In this document: piece by piece, positions 1 through 8,650 of the stretch | Numbering within the stretch: position 1 is the stretch's first letter | Layout of the letters: every line of letters begins with the position of its first letter | Assembly (NCBI GenBank): GCA_902470805.1 | Contig: CABRHX010000013.1 | Coordinates: forward strand, 1-60,456 | DNA: 60,456 bases | Reading direction: 5' to 3' | DNA from: an uncultured Collinsella sp. | GTDB taxonomy: Bacteria; Actinomycetota; Coriobacteriia; Coriobacteriales; Coriobacteriaceae | Program-made: the position numbers and the translations under genes | Notes under the pieces: model-generated | Seen by the model: the letters and a program-made list of their open reading frames with translations, nothing else | Databases searched by the model: none | What the model was told of the DNA's origin: nothing

Positions 1-54
1 GCGGGTGGTTTCTGATGCGGCGCGCTGCGCGCCCCGCACAGGCTAAAGCCCGTA

Positions 55-94
55 ACAAAAAGCCGGGGCCCGCGTAATGCGGACCCCGGCTTTC
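55..94 (-). terminator. Rho-independent terminator after glnN
   Basis: A GC-rich stem (AAAGCCGGGGtCCGC pairing with GCGGgCCCCGGCTTT) around a short loop is followed on the minus strand by TTTTTG. It lies 27 bases beyond the glnN stop codon. Bases 1-54 hold a small GC palindrome and nothing else I can name. Confidence 0.85.
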
Positions 95-120
95 AACCGT
101 GACGGTATGTTATCCCAGTC

Positions 121-2208
121 CTACACGTAGAACAGGATGTCGTCGTAGGTCGGGACCGGCCAGTAGTCGGCGGCCACGATCTCCTCCATGGCATCCACGG
201 CAGCACGCAGCGCATCCATAGCGGGAACGACCTCGTGCGCGTAGACGTTGGCCTGCTCCTGACCATCGAGGCCCTCGGCCTTCTGATGCACGGCGTCGAG
301 CGCCTTGATGGAGTCGTTGATGGTGGTGATGCCGTTGCAAAGCTTGTTGAGCGTATTCTGCTCACACTGCATGGCGGCCTCGGCGCCGGCGGCGCGGATA
401 GTCTCAAGGCCCTTAGCGACCTTGGTGGCATAGGCGGTAATGACCGGGCGATAGGTACGACGCGCCTCGCGAACCATCGTGGTGGCCTCGATGTTCATGA
501 GCTTGTTGTACTTCTCGAGCTTGCAGTCGTAGCGGCACTGAGCCTCGGCCTTGGTCAGGACACCCGTCTCCTCAAAGAGCGCGATGGCCTTTTCGGAAAC
601 AAAGGCGGGCAGGGCGTCGGCCGTGGTCTTGTTGTTGGCAAGACCACGCTTCTCGGCCTCAACGGGCCACTCGTCGGAGTAGCCGTCACCGGAGAACAGG
701 ATGCGCTGGTGGTCGGTCAGGACCTTCTTGCAGTACTCGAGCGCGGCATCCTGGAACTCATCCTCGGGCGTACCCTCAAGCGCGTCGGCGAAGGACTTGA
801 GCGACTTGGCCACGGCGGCATCGAGCACCAGGTTGGAGTCGGAGACGTTCTGCTCGGAGCCGCAGGCACGGAACTCGAACTTATTGCCGGTGAAGGCAAA
901 CGGGGAGGTGCGGTTGCGGTCGGTGTTGTCCTGCATCAGCTTGGGCAGGGTATCGGCGCCCAGGTCGAGCACGCCGCGCGTGGCATGGACGGAAGCCTTG
1001 CCATCGATGATCTTCTCGACGACCTCGGTAAGCTGGTCGCCCAGGAAGATGGACATAATCGCCGGAGGAGCCTCGTTGGCGCCCAGACGATGATCGTTGC
1101 CGGCCGAGGCAACGGAGGCACGCAGGAGCTCCTGATAGTTATCGACGGCCTCGATCACCGCGGTGAGGAAGACGATGAACTGCAGGTTGTCGAGCGGGGT
1201 GTCACCTGGATCGAGCAGGTTCTCGGACTCGGTGCCAAGCGACCAGTTGTTGTGCTTGCCCGAACCATTGATGCCCTCGAAGGGCTTCTCGTGCAGCAGG
1301 CAGACCAAGTCGTGGCGGGAGGCGATGAGCTTCATCTTCTCCATCATGACCAGATTCTGGTCGATGGCCTCGTTGACTTCGCCATAGACGGGGGCAAGCT
1401 CATGCTGGCAGGGAGCAACCTCGTTGTGCTTGGTCTTGGCGGGAATGCCAAGCGCCCACAGCTCATCGTCCAGATCCTTCATATAGGCCGAGACGGTGGG
1501 GCGGATAGCGCCAAAGTAGTGCTCCTCGAGCTCCTGGCCCTTGCAGGGAGCGGCGCCAAAGAGGGTGCGGCCGGTAATGACCAGGTCCTTGCGCTTGCGG
1601 TAGGCGTCCTTCTTGATCAGGAAGTACTCCTGCTCGTCGCCCACGGAAGGAACGACCTTCTTGGGGGTCTTACCGAACAGCGCCAAAACGCGCTTGGACT
1701 CACGCGAGAGCGCGGTCATGGAACGCAGCAGCGGGGTCTTCTTGTCCAGGGCCTCGCCCGTGTAGGAGCAGAAAGCCGTGGGGATGCACAGGACGTCGTC
1801 CTTGATAAAGGCGGGGCTAGTGGGATCCCAAGCGGTGTAGCCACGGGCCTCGAAGGTGGCGCGCAGGCCGCCGTTGGGGAAGCTGGAGGCATCGGGCTCG
1901 CCCTGGATGAGGTTCTTGCCCGTAAACTTGGTAATGGCGGTGCCGTCGTGGTTGGGCTCCAGGAAGCTGTCGTGCTTCTCGGAAGTAATGCCCGAAAGCG
2001 GCTGGAACCAGTGCGCATAGTGCGTCGCACCCTTGGAGATGGCCCAGACCTTCATGGCATGGGCAACGGCGTTGGCCACATCCAGGTCGAGCGGCTCACC
2101 GCCCTCGAGGGTTGCAGCAAGGCGCTTCCAAATGTCCTTGGGGAGGTAGTCCTTCATGACTTCCTCAGAGAACACCATGGTCCCGAAGCGGTCAGTAAGT
2201 TCGGCCAT
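121..2208 (-). CDS. glnN: Type III glutamine synthetase (GlnN)
   Basis: Makes glutamine from glutamate, ammonia and ATP in the cytoplasm, as the large type III enzyme found in Bacteroides, cyanobacteria and many anaerobes. The 695-residue protein has the expected length. It carries the glutamate/ammonia-site stretch NGSGKHNNWS near residue 315 and GNDHRLGANEAPP near residue 370, both typical of GSIII. The start at 2208 (MAELTDRF) is chosen because AGGGAG lies just upstream; the frame stays open 21 codons further but without a ribosome site. It is a single-gene unit ending in a strong terminator. A four-half-site GlnR-like operator lies 80 bases upstream, so nitrogen control is likely. No GlnR gene is in the window. 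Confidence 0.96.
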   Translation of the reverse strand: MAELTDRFGTMVFSEEVMKDYLPKDIWKRLAATLEGGEPLDLDVANAVAHAMKVWAISKGATHYAHWFQPLSGITSEKHDSFLEPNHDGTAITKFTGKNLIQGEPDASSFPNGGLRATFEARGYTAWDPTSPAFIKDDVLCIPTAFCSYTGEALDKKTPLLRSMTALSRESKRVLALFGKTPKKVVPSVGDEQEYFLIKKDAYRKRKDLVITGRTLFGAAPCKGQELEEHYFGAIRPTVSAYMKDLDDELWALGIPAKTKHNEVAPCQHELAPVYGEVNEAIDQNLVMMEKMKLIASRHDLVCLLHEKPFEGINGSGKHNNWSLGTESENLLDPGDTPLDNLQFIVFLTAVIEAVDNYQELLRASVASAGNDHRLGANEAPPAIMSIFLGDQLTEVVEKIIDGKASVHATRGVLDLGADTLPKLMQDNTDRNRTSPFAFTGNKFEFRACGSEQNVSDSNLVLDAAVAKSLKSFADALEGTPEDEFQDAALEYCKKVLTDHQRILFSGDGYSDEWPVEAEKRGLANNKTTADALPAFVSEKAIALFEETGVLTKAEAQCRYDCKLEKYNKLMNIEATTMVREARRTYRPVITAYATKVAKGLETIRAAGAEAAMQCEQNTLNKLCNGITTINDSIKALDAVHQKAEGLDGQEQANVYAHEVVPAMDALRAAVDAMEEIVAADYWPVPTYDDILFYV

Positions 2209-2287
2209 ACGGAACTCCCTTCGTATCGGCACCGCGTGAGAAGCGGTGTTGATTACTAACGAACGAGTCATAGCTTAGACTCGCCGT

Positions 2288-2325
2288 GTTTCCGCGACAT
2301 TACCGTTATGTTGCTGTCGCGAAAC
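2288..2325 (-). promoter_or_regulatory. Candidate GlnR-type operator upstream of glnN
   Basis: Read towards glnN, this 38-bp block is GTTTC-n6-GCAAC-n6-GTAAT-n6-GAAAC. The actinobacterial GlnR box is gTnAC-n6-GaAAC repeated with the same 6-base spacers, so the half-sites match 4/5, 4/5, 4/5 and 5/5 with perfect spacing. The block is also a near-perfect dyad (GTTTCcGCGACA against TGTCGCGAAAC), so a different dimeric regulator is possible. Confidence 0.5.
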
Positions 2326-2444
2326 CAATCAATGAGGTTACCCTATCGAGGCGGCGTTGCCACCCTCAACAGCCAATCAACTGCATAAATTGCAGACCTC
2401 TCCCCATGGTTTAAGGGTAGTCAATTTGGGATGGAGCTCTATTA

Positions 2445-2470
2445 ACTGGTATTTTGCATCAGATACCAGT
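2445..2470. promoter_or_regulatory. Dyad in the metF upstream region
   Basis: ACTGGTAT and ATACCAGT form perfect 8-bp arms around a 10-base spacer, about 165 bases upstream of metF. The 426-base gap 2209-2634 otherwise holds only the glnN operator and no ORF. I saw no S-box, T-box or cobalamin riboswitch core. The function is unknown; an operator for the met operon is the simplest reading. Confidence 0.3.
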
Positions 2471-2634
2471 CTTTATAGTCCGTGCCTAGATTAGCCGCTC
2501 TGTTATAGAGAAAGCCGATAGCAAGGCATCTTTGATTGGTATCCCCGAATAACGAGTGAAACTCCACCGTGACACAGTGGTGCTGTAGAATCCTTACAAC
2601 ACATCACACTATTAAGTATCTAAAGGAGCACGAT

Positions 2635-3507
2635 ATGCGCGTCGACGAGGTTTTTAAGCAGGCAGCATCCCAGGGCACCGCGCCCGTTTCGTTTGAGATG
2701 TTCCCGCCCAAGGGCGAGCTTACCCTCGACACGGCTCACGAGGTGGCAGGCAATCTGTGCAAGCTTTCGCCGAGCTTTGTCTCGGTCACCTGCTCTGCCG
2801 GCGGCTCGGGCAACGGCGCCACCACCGCCCCCATCGCACATATGATTACGAGCGAATTCGATACACCCTCGGTGGCACACCTTACCTGTGTGGGCCGCTC
2901 GCACGCCGATATCGCCGCCAAGATCGACGAGTATCGCACCGCCGGCGTTGAAAACATCCTGGCCCTACGTGGTGATCTTCCCGCTGGCGCGACCGAGGAC
3001 GACAAGCCCGCCTCTGACTACGCCTACGCCCGCGACCTCATCCCCGAGCTCGTCGACGCCGGCTTTTGCGTGGGCGCCGCAGCCTACCCCGAAGGCCACA
3101 TTGCCTGCGAGGATCTCAACCTCTCGGTCGAGCACCTCAAGCAAAAGCAAGACGCCGGCGCGAGCTTCTTTGTGACACAGCTCTTCTTTGATAACGAGTG
3201 CTTCTATCGCTTCCGCGAGCTTGCCGACAAAGCCGGCATCACCGTGCCTATCACCGCGGGCATCATGCCGTTTATGGGCAAGTCGCAAATCAGCCGCATG
3301 GTCTTTATGTGCGGCGCATCGCTACCCTCCCCCGTCATCAAGATTCTCGCCAAGTACGAGAACGACCCCGAGAGCCTGCAGGCAGCCGGTGTAGATTATG
3401 CTGCTCGTCAGCTTTGCGACCTTAAGGAGCACGGTGCCGACGGTCTGCACCTGTACACTATGAACCGTCCTGCAATCGCCGCGACCATTATGGAGCGCCT
3501 GGGGTAA
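2635..3507 (+). CDS. metF: 5,10-methylenetetrahydrofolate reductase (MetF)
   Basis: Reduces methylene-THF to methyl-THF, the methyl donor for methionine synthase. The 290-residue sequence has the family N-terminus VSFEMFPPKG with the active-site glutamate near residue 20, then a TIM barrel with ILALRGDLP near residue 110. The start is set by AAAGGAG seven bases before ATG 2635; an earlier in-frame ATG at 2569 has no ribosome site and would add an unrelated 22-residue tail. The stop codon overlaps the next start by one base (TAATG), so it is translationally coupled to the MetH activation protein. It is the first gene of a three-gene methionine operon. Confidence 0.95.
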   Translation: MRVDEVFKQAASQGTAPVSFEMFPPKGELTLDTAHEVAGNLCKLSPSFVSVTCSAGGSGNGATTAPIAHMITSEFDTPSVAHLTCVGRSHADIAAKIDEYRTAGVENILALRGDLPAGATEDDKPASDYAYARDLIPELVDAGFCVGAAAYPEGHIACEDLNLSVEHLKQKQDAGASFFVTQLFFDNECFYRFRELADKAGITVPITAGIMPFMGKSQISRMVFMCGASLPSPVIKILAKYENDPESLQAAGVDYAARQLCDLKEHGADGLHLYTMNRPAIAATIMERLG

Positions 3508-4295
3508 TGGAAAAACCGCACGTCGATACAACCGTTGTTGAAGTGCCGGCCGACCTTGCGTCGCCGGCGCTTTACCGTATCGACGCTGCCCACCGCCCTC
3601 GTGTCGACCGTGCCGAGATGCTGCGGTATCTGGGCTACGGCGGCCAGCAGATTGAGCCCGAACTGTCGCAGCGTATTGAGCTTGTCGTTGAGCGTCTGGA
3701 ACTGGACATTGAGCCCCGTGGCGTGCGCCGTGTGTTTGCCGTCGATGCCGCAGGCGTCGACGAGCAGGGCGAGCCCTGCATCCGCTTGGTTGGCACCAAT
3801 GTTGAACTGCGGGGTCGTGATATCTATCGCCACCTTAAGGACGCCCGCTTTGCCGCGCTCATGGCATGTACCCTCGGCATGGAAGCCGAGCGTCGCCTGC
3901 GCACCACGGGAGCCCAGCAACCCCTGGAAGGCGCCGTGCTCGACGCCGCATGCTCTGCCTATGTGGAAGCCGCCGTCGAGCAGATGGACCAGCAGGTCAA
4001 GGCTGCGGCCGCTGCACACGGACTCGCCGGTAACTGGCGCTTCAGTCCCGGCTATGGCGACTGCCCGCTCACGGCACAGCGCTCAATCGTGGATGCACTC
4101 AACGCCACGCGCCTCATTGGACTTACCGTCACTCCCACCAGCCTGCTCATGCCCACCAAGAGCGTGACCGCAGTGATCGGTCTGTTCGACGGCGAGGTCC
4201 ACGACGCCCAGAGCCGCCCCACCTGCAATATCTGCCGCATGCGCGAGCACTGCCGCTTCCGCGCCGCCCACACCACCTGCTATTCCAGCCATTAG
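3507..4295 (+). CDS. Stand-alone methionine synthase activation-domain protein
   Basis: This 262-residue protein matches the C-terminal AdoMet-binding reactivation domain of cobalamin-dependent MetH, which repairs cob(II)alamin by reductive methylation. The key evidence is RFSPGYGDCPL near residue 173, the AdoMet/cobalamin contact loop, followed by a hydrophobic strand and a late cysteine cluster (CNICRMREHC). In E. coli this domain is fused to MetH. Here it is a separate gene placed between metF and metH, overlapping the first by 1 base and ending 9 bases before the second. The N-terminal ~60 residues are less typical. The cysteine-rich C-terminus is not part of the E. coli domain and might bind metal; that is inference. 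Confidence 0.85.
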   Translation: MEKPHVDTTVVEVPADLASPALYRIDAAHRPRVDRAEMLRYLGYGGQQIEPELSQRIELVVERLELDIEPRGVRRVFAVDAAGVDEQGEPCIRLVGTNVELRGRDIYRHLKDARFAALMACTLGMEAERRLRTTGAQQPLEGAVLDAACSAYVEAAVEQMDQQVKAAAAAHGLAGNWRFSPGYGDCPLTAQRSIVDALNATRLIGLTVTPTSLLMPTKSVTAVIGLFDGEVHDAQSRPTCNICRMREHCRFRAAHTTCYSSH

Positions 4296-4304
4296 GAGCC
4301 ATCG

Positions 4305-6860
4305 ATGTTTACTCCGCTTATCACTCATGATCTGGACGGCGCCGCGCTGGCGGCACCCGTTGATGCCGCACGCCGTAATGGCGCTGCATACAAGACGCGC
4401 ACGATCGACGACCTTCGCATTAAGGATGACCGCCTGCGTGCCGCCATCGAGGGCACGGGACACCTGCTGTTTGACGGCGGCATGGGCACCATGCTGCAGG
4501 CGTCCGGCATGAAGGCCGGCGCCCTGCCCGAGCTGCTCAACTTTGAGGAGCCCCAGGTCATTACCGACATTCAGCGCCAATACGTCGAGGCCGGCTGCGA
4601 CGTGATCACCGCCAACACCTTTGGCGCCAACGCCCACAAGCTCGACGGTGCCGCCACCGTGGCAGACGTCTTTGCCGCCGCTGTCGCCTGCGCCCGTGAG
4701 GCCGGCGCCCGCTACGTCGCCGGCGACATCGGCCCCATCGGCGCCCTGCTGCGCCCCCTGGGCACCCTCAGCTTTGACGAGGCCTACGACCTCTTTGCCG
4801 AGGAGGTGCGCGCCGGCGTCGCTGCGGGCGTCGACCTCTTTATTATCGAGACTATGACCGACCTGGCCGAGATCAAGGCGGCGGTCCTCGCCTGCCGCGA
4901 GAACTCCAGCCTGCCCGTCTTTGCCACCATGACCTTTGAGGAAGACGGCCGCACCTTCTTGGGCACGAGCCCCGAGGTCGCCGCCATCACGCTCGACGCC
5001 ATCGGCGCCGACGTCCTTGGCATCAACTGCAGCCAGGGCCCGGCCGAGCTCCGAGGACTCGCTGCGCGTATGCTCACCGTTACCGACAAGCCCGTTATGG
5101 TGCAGGCCAATGCGGGACTGCCCCACGTGGACGATGACGGCAATACCGTCTTTGATATCCAGGCGCCCGAGTACGCCGAGGCCGTCGCCGGCATGATCGA
5201 GGACGGCGTGAGCGTCGTCGGCGGATGCTGCGGTACCACGCCCGCGCACATGGCGGCACTTCGCACTCTCATCGACAACCACACGCCCAGCCCGCGTCAC
5301 CGCAAGCCCAGCATGTCGGTCACGAGCGCCCAGACGGTCGTGGACCTCCCCTGCGACGGCCACAAGATCGCCGTCATCGGCGAGCGCATCAACCCCACCG
5401 GCAAAAAGCGCCTGCAGCAGGCCCTACGCGACGGCGACCTGGACTACGTCGTGAGCCAGGGCATCAGCCAGCAGGAGCAGGGCGCCGACATCCTGGACGT
5501 CAACGTGGGCCTGCCCGAGATCGACGAGGTCAAGGTCATCCAGCAAGCGACCGAGCAGCTCCAAGGCTCCACGCTGCTGCCGCTACAGATCGACTCCACC
5601 GACCCCGCCGCCGTCGAGGCCGCCGTGCGCCGCTACGCCGGCAAGCCCATCATCAACTCGGTCAACGGCAAGCAGCAGATCATGGACGAGATCTTCCCGC
5701 TGGTCGCCCACTACGGCGCCAACGTCGTCGGCCTCACGCTCGACGAAGGCGGTATCCCCGATACCGCCGAGGCTCGCTTCGCCATCGCCGAGCGCATCGT
5801 GGCCGAAGCCGCCCGTTACGGCATCGGCCCGGACCGCATCCTCATCGACTGTCTGGTCATGACCGCCTCGACCAACCAGCGCCAGGCTGAGCAGATCCTG
5901 CGCGCCATGTCTATGTGCAAGGAGCGCCTGGGCGTCAAGTGCGCACTCGGCGTATCGAACATCAGCTTTGGCCTGCCCGCGCGCCCGCTGCTGGGCTCGG
6001 TCTTTTTGGCCGCCGCCTTTGGTGCAGGTCTGGACGCCCCCATCATGAACCCGGGTTCCAAGCGCTTTATGGACACTGTCTACAGCTATCGCGTGCTGAG
6101 CGTTGAGGACGAGGGCTCGACCGGATACATCGAGCGCTACGCCGGCTGGACCGACCCGTACAAGATTGCCGCCAACCCGGCGGCCGCTCAGTCAGCATCG
6201 AGCGATGCCGCGCCTGCCGCAAGCACCACCGCAAGAGCCGATGACGACCCCATCCGCCACATGGTCGTCTCGGGTCGCAAGGGCGAAATCGCGGCCGAGA
6301 CCGAACGCCTGCTGGCCGACCACGACGCCATGGACCTCATCAACAACCACTTTATCCCCGCCCTCGACGAGGTCGGAGTCCTCTTTGACCAGGGCAAGTT
6401 CTTCTTGCCGCAGCTCATGGCCTCTGCCGAGGCCGCGCGCGTGGGCTTCGATACCATCAAACGCCTGATGCCCGCCGGCGAGATTGCCGACAAGGGTAAG
6501 ATCTGCGTGGCCACCGTCAAGGGCGATATCCACGACATCGGTAAGAACATCGTTAAGATGCTGCTCGACAACTACGGCTATACCGTCTTTGATCTGGGTC
6601 GCGACGTCGATCCGCAGGAGGTGCTCAAGACCGTCAAGGAGCGCGACATTAAGCTCGTCGGTCTCTCGGCGCTTATGACCACCACGGTCGTCGCCATGGA
6701 GGAGACCATCAAGCTGCTTCATGCCGAGGTCCCGGGCGTCAAGATCATCGTGGGCGGCGCCGTGCTCACCCCCGAATACGCCAAACAGATTGGCGCAGAC
6801 TACTACGCCAAGGACGCCGCCGAGAGCGCGCGCATCGCCGAAGAGGTCTTTGGACAGTAA
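4305..6860 (+). CDS. metH: Cobalamin-dependent methionine synthase lacking the activation domain (MetH)
   Basis: Transfers the methyl group of methyl-THF via cobalamin to homocysteine. The 851 residues hold, in order: the homocysteine/zinc barrel (INCSQGP near 245 and GGCCGT near 306 supply zinc cysteines), the pterin-binding barrel (GERINPTGKK near 360), a linker rich in Ala/Ser near 625-645, the helical cap, and the B12 domain with DIHDIGKN near 742 whose histidine ligates cobalt. The protein stops right after the B12 domain. The usual C-terminal activation domain is supplied in trans by the upstream gene. AGGAG precedes ATG 4305. A strong hairpin follows. Confidence 0.96.
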   Translation: MFTPLITHDLDGAALAAPVDAARRNGAAYKTRTIDDLRIKDDRLRAAIEGTGHLLFDGGMGTMLQASGMKAGALPELLNFEEPQVITDIQRQYVEAGCDVITANTFGANAHKLDGAATVADVFAAAVACAREAGARYVAGDIGPIGALLRPLGTLSFDEAYDLFAEEVRAGVAAGVDLFIIETMTDLAEIKAAVLACRENSSLPVFATMTFEEDGRTFLGTSPEVAAITLDAIGADVLGINCSQGPAELRGLAARMLTVTDKPVMVQANAGLPHVDDDGNTVFDIQAPEYAEAVAGMIEDGVSVVGGCCGTTPAHMAALRTLIDNHTPSPRHRKPSMSVTSAQTVVDLPCDGHKIAVIGERINPTGKKRLQQALRDGDLDYVVSQGISQQEQGADILDVNVGLPEIDEVKVIQQATEQLQGSTLLPLQIDSTDPAAVEAAVRRYAGKPIINSVNGKQQIMDEIFPLVAHYGANVVGLTLDEGGIPDTAEARFAIAERIVAEAARYGIGPDRILIDCLVMTASTNQRQAEQILRAMSMCKERLGVKCALGVSNISFGLPARPLLGSVFLAAAFGAGLDAPIMNPGSKRFMDTVYSYRVLSVEDEGSTGYIERYAGWTDPYKIAANPAAAQSASSDAAPAASTTARADDDPIRHMVVSGRKGEIAAETERLLADHDAMDLINNHFIPALDEVGVLFDQGKFFLPQLMASAEAARVGFDTIKRLMPAGEIADKGKICVATVKGDIHDIGKNIVKMLLDNYGYTVFDLGRDVDPQEVLKTVKERDIKLVGLSALMTTTVVAMEETIKLLHAEVPGVKIIVGGAVLTPEYAKQIGADYYAKDAAESARIAEEVFGQ

Positions 6861-6885
6861 CACAACGGAAACAACCGAGCACCAA

Positions 6886-6923
6886 AACGTGCCGCACGCG
6901 CCACGAGACGCGTGCGGCACGTT
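6886..6923. terminator. Hairpin after metH
   Basis: A perfect 15-bp stem (AACGTGCCGCACGCG and its complement) with an 8-base loop lies 25 bases past the metH stop. No T-run follows on the plus strand, so it could be a 3' end processing or attenuation hairpin rather than a classic terminator. TAGAAT at its right foot could be a -10 for the next gene. Confidence 0.5.
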
Positions 6924-6968
6924 AGAATAGATGGGACTATGCTCGTTTTGGCAGATAGGAGCGCAAGG

Positions 6969-8333
6969 ATGGCGATCACGCCTGCAGAAATCGCGGAAAC
7001 CCGCGGCATGGTTGAGGAGCAGAACCTCGACATCAGAACCATCACCATGGGTGTTTCGCTCATGGGTTGCGGCGACGAGAACCTCGACCGCATGTGCACG
7101 AAGATCTACGACCACGTGACGCACACGGCTGAGCACTTGGTCGAGACCGCCGAGAACCTCGAGCGCGAGTACGGTATCCCCATCGTCAACAAGCGCGTTT
7201 CCGTCACCCCGGTGGCGCAGATCGCCGCGTGCTGCAAGGATGAGGACCTCACCCCCATCGCGCATGCCCTCGACCGCGCGGCCGAGACGCTCGGCATCGA
7301 TTACCTGGGCGGCTTCTCCGCACTCGTCCAGAAGGGCATTGGCGACGCCGACCGCCGCGTCATCCAGTCCATCCCCCAGGCGCTCGCTACCACCAGCCGC
7401 GTCTGTTCCAGCGTCAACGTCGCCAGCCTGCGTGCCGGCATCAACATGGACGCCGTACTCATGGCTGCGCAGACCATCATCGACGCCGCTAAGCTCACGG
7501 CCGACCAGGATTCCGTCGGCGCTTCCAAGTTTGTCTGCTTTGCCAATATGGTCGAGGACTCCCCGTTTATGGCGGGCGCCGTCCACGGCGGTGGCGAGGC
7601 CGACGCCGTCATCAACGTTGGCGTCTCGGGCCCCGGCGTTATGGCCGCAGCCCTGGAGACGCTGCCCGATTCCGCATCGATGATGGAAGTCGCCGAGAAG
7701 ATCAAGCAGACCGCCTTTAAGATCACCCGCGCCGGCGAGCTCATGAGCCGCGAGGCCGCCCATCGCCTGGGTGTCGAGAAGGGCATTGTCGACCTGTCGC
7801 TGGCTCCCACGCCTGCTATCGGCGACTCCGTTGCCCGCATCCTCGAGATCATCGGTGTTGGCACCTGCGGTGGTCCGGGCACGACCTGCGCACTCGCCAT
7901 GCTCAACGATGCCGTCAAGAAGGGCGGCGTCATGGCCAGCTCCAGCGTGGGCGGCCTCTCGGGCGCTTTTATCCCCGTGTCCGAGGACGCCGGCATGATC
8001 GCCGCCGTCGAGGCCGGCGCGCTTTCGCTCGAGAAGCTCGAGGCCATGACCTGCGTGTGCTCCGTCGGCCTGGACATGATCGCCATCCCCGGTGACACCC
8101 CGGTCGAGACCATCGCCGGCATCATCGCCGACGAGATGGCTATCGGCGTCATCAACAACAAGACCACGGCCGTCCGCGTGATTCCCGCCATTGGCAAGGG
8201 CGTGGGCGACTGCGTCGAGTACGGCGGCCTGTTCGGCCGTGCGCCCATCATGCCGGTGAACCCCAACGCCGGCACCGTGCTTGCCCACCGTGGTGGACGC
8301 TTCCCGGCGCCGCTGAACTCGCTGAAGAACTAG
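6969..8333 (+). CDS. PFL family protein (DUF711/UPF0210)
   Basis: This 454-residue protein belongs to the UPF0210/DUF711 family, whose fold resembles pyruvate formate-lyase and anaerobic ribonucleotide reductase but whose reaction is not established. Recognisable stretches are the opening helix with EEQNLDIRTITMGVSL, glycine-rich GVSGPGVMAAAL near residue 220, the cluster GTCGGPGTTCALAML near 305, and the C-terminal NPNAGTVLAHRGGRFPAPLNS. The start at 6969 follows AGGAG eight bases upstream; an earlier in-frame ATG lies in the metH hairpin and is not credible. In other bacteria an ACT-domain protein often precedes this gene; none is present here. Immediately downstream lies the first copy of the long-arm structured element. 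Confidence 0.92.
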   Translation: MAITPAEIAETRGMVEEQNLDIRTITMGVSLMGCGDENLDRMCTKIYDHVTHTAEHLVETAENLEREYGIPIVNKRVSVTPVAQIAACCKDEDLTPIAHALDRAAETLGIDYLGGFSALVQKGIGDADRRVIQSIPQALATTSRVCSSVNVASLRAGINMDAVLMAAQTIIDAAKLTADQDSVGASKFVCFANMVEDSPFMAGAVHGGGEADAVINVGVSGPGVMAAALETLPDSASMMEVAEKIKQTAFKITRAGELMSREAAHRLGVEKGIVDLSLAPTPAIGDSVARILEIIGVGTCGGPGTTCALAMLNDAVKKGGVMASSSVGGLSGAFIPVSEDAGMIAAVEAGALSLEKLEAMTCVCSVGLDMIAIPGDTPVETIAGIIADEMAIGVINNKTTAVRVIPAIGKGVGDCVEYGGLFGRAPIMPVNPNAGTVLAHRGGRFPAPLNSLKN

Positions 8334-8352
8334 CCCAGGGATACGAGGCGAG

Positions 8353-8484
8353 GAGCCCCGGGAAGGGCAAATATATAAGGTCGCCTGCTCGGACAGTCCT
8401 GACTCGCACGGAGAGCACATTAAGTGCTCTCCGGCTCGTGCGGAACTCGCGATCGACCTTATATATTTGCCCTTCCCGGGGCTC
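8353..8484. repeat. Long-arm structured element, copy 1
   Basis: Perfect 31-bp inverted arms (8353-8383 and 8454-8484) enclose 70 bases, starting 20 bases after the upstream stop codon. Inside, in sense order, are ACAGTCCT (8393-8400), a 9-bp hairpin GGAGAGCAC/GTGCTCTCC with loop ATTAA (8410-8432), and TGCGGAACTC (8439-8448). A homologous element lies at 30012-30154. The remainder of the gap to 8650 holds no further structure that I recognise. Confidence 0.85.
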
Positions 8485-8650
8485 CCGCACAACGGGACCT
8501 CGGTTGGGTTCTATCCCTTTGGCAGTCGCTTCGCTTCTGCCCTACTTTGCTGGTATGGCGGTTTGGCACTGGATCGGTTCTATCTGAGATATGCTTGTTG
8601 CGGCTCTTCTTTTGGGAGGAGTCGCTTTTTTGTTGCTAGGAGGTTGGCCC

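Noticed and set aside
235..2259. A 674-codon open frame opposite glnN
   Set aside because: Low-complexity Leu/Gly/Val-rich product with no ribosome site or family motif. It mirrors the codon bias of glnN on the other strand.
6192..8492. A 766-codon minus-strand frame across metH and the PFL gene
   Set aside because: It reads through a terminator hairpin and two well-supported genes on the opposite strand.
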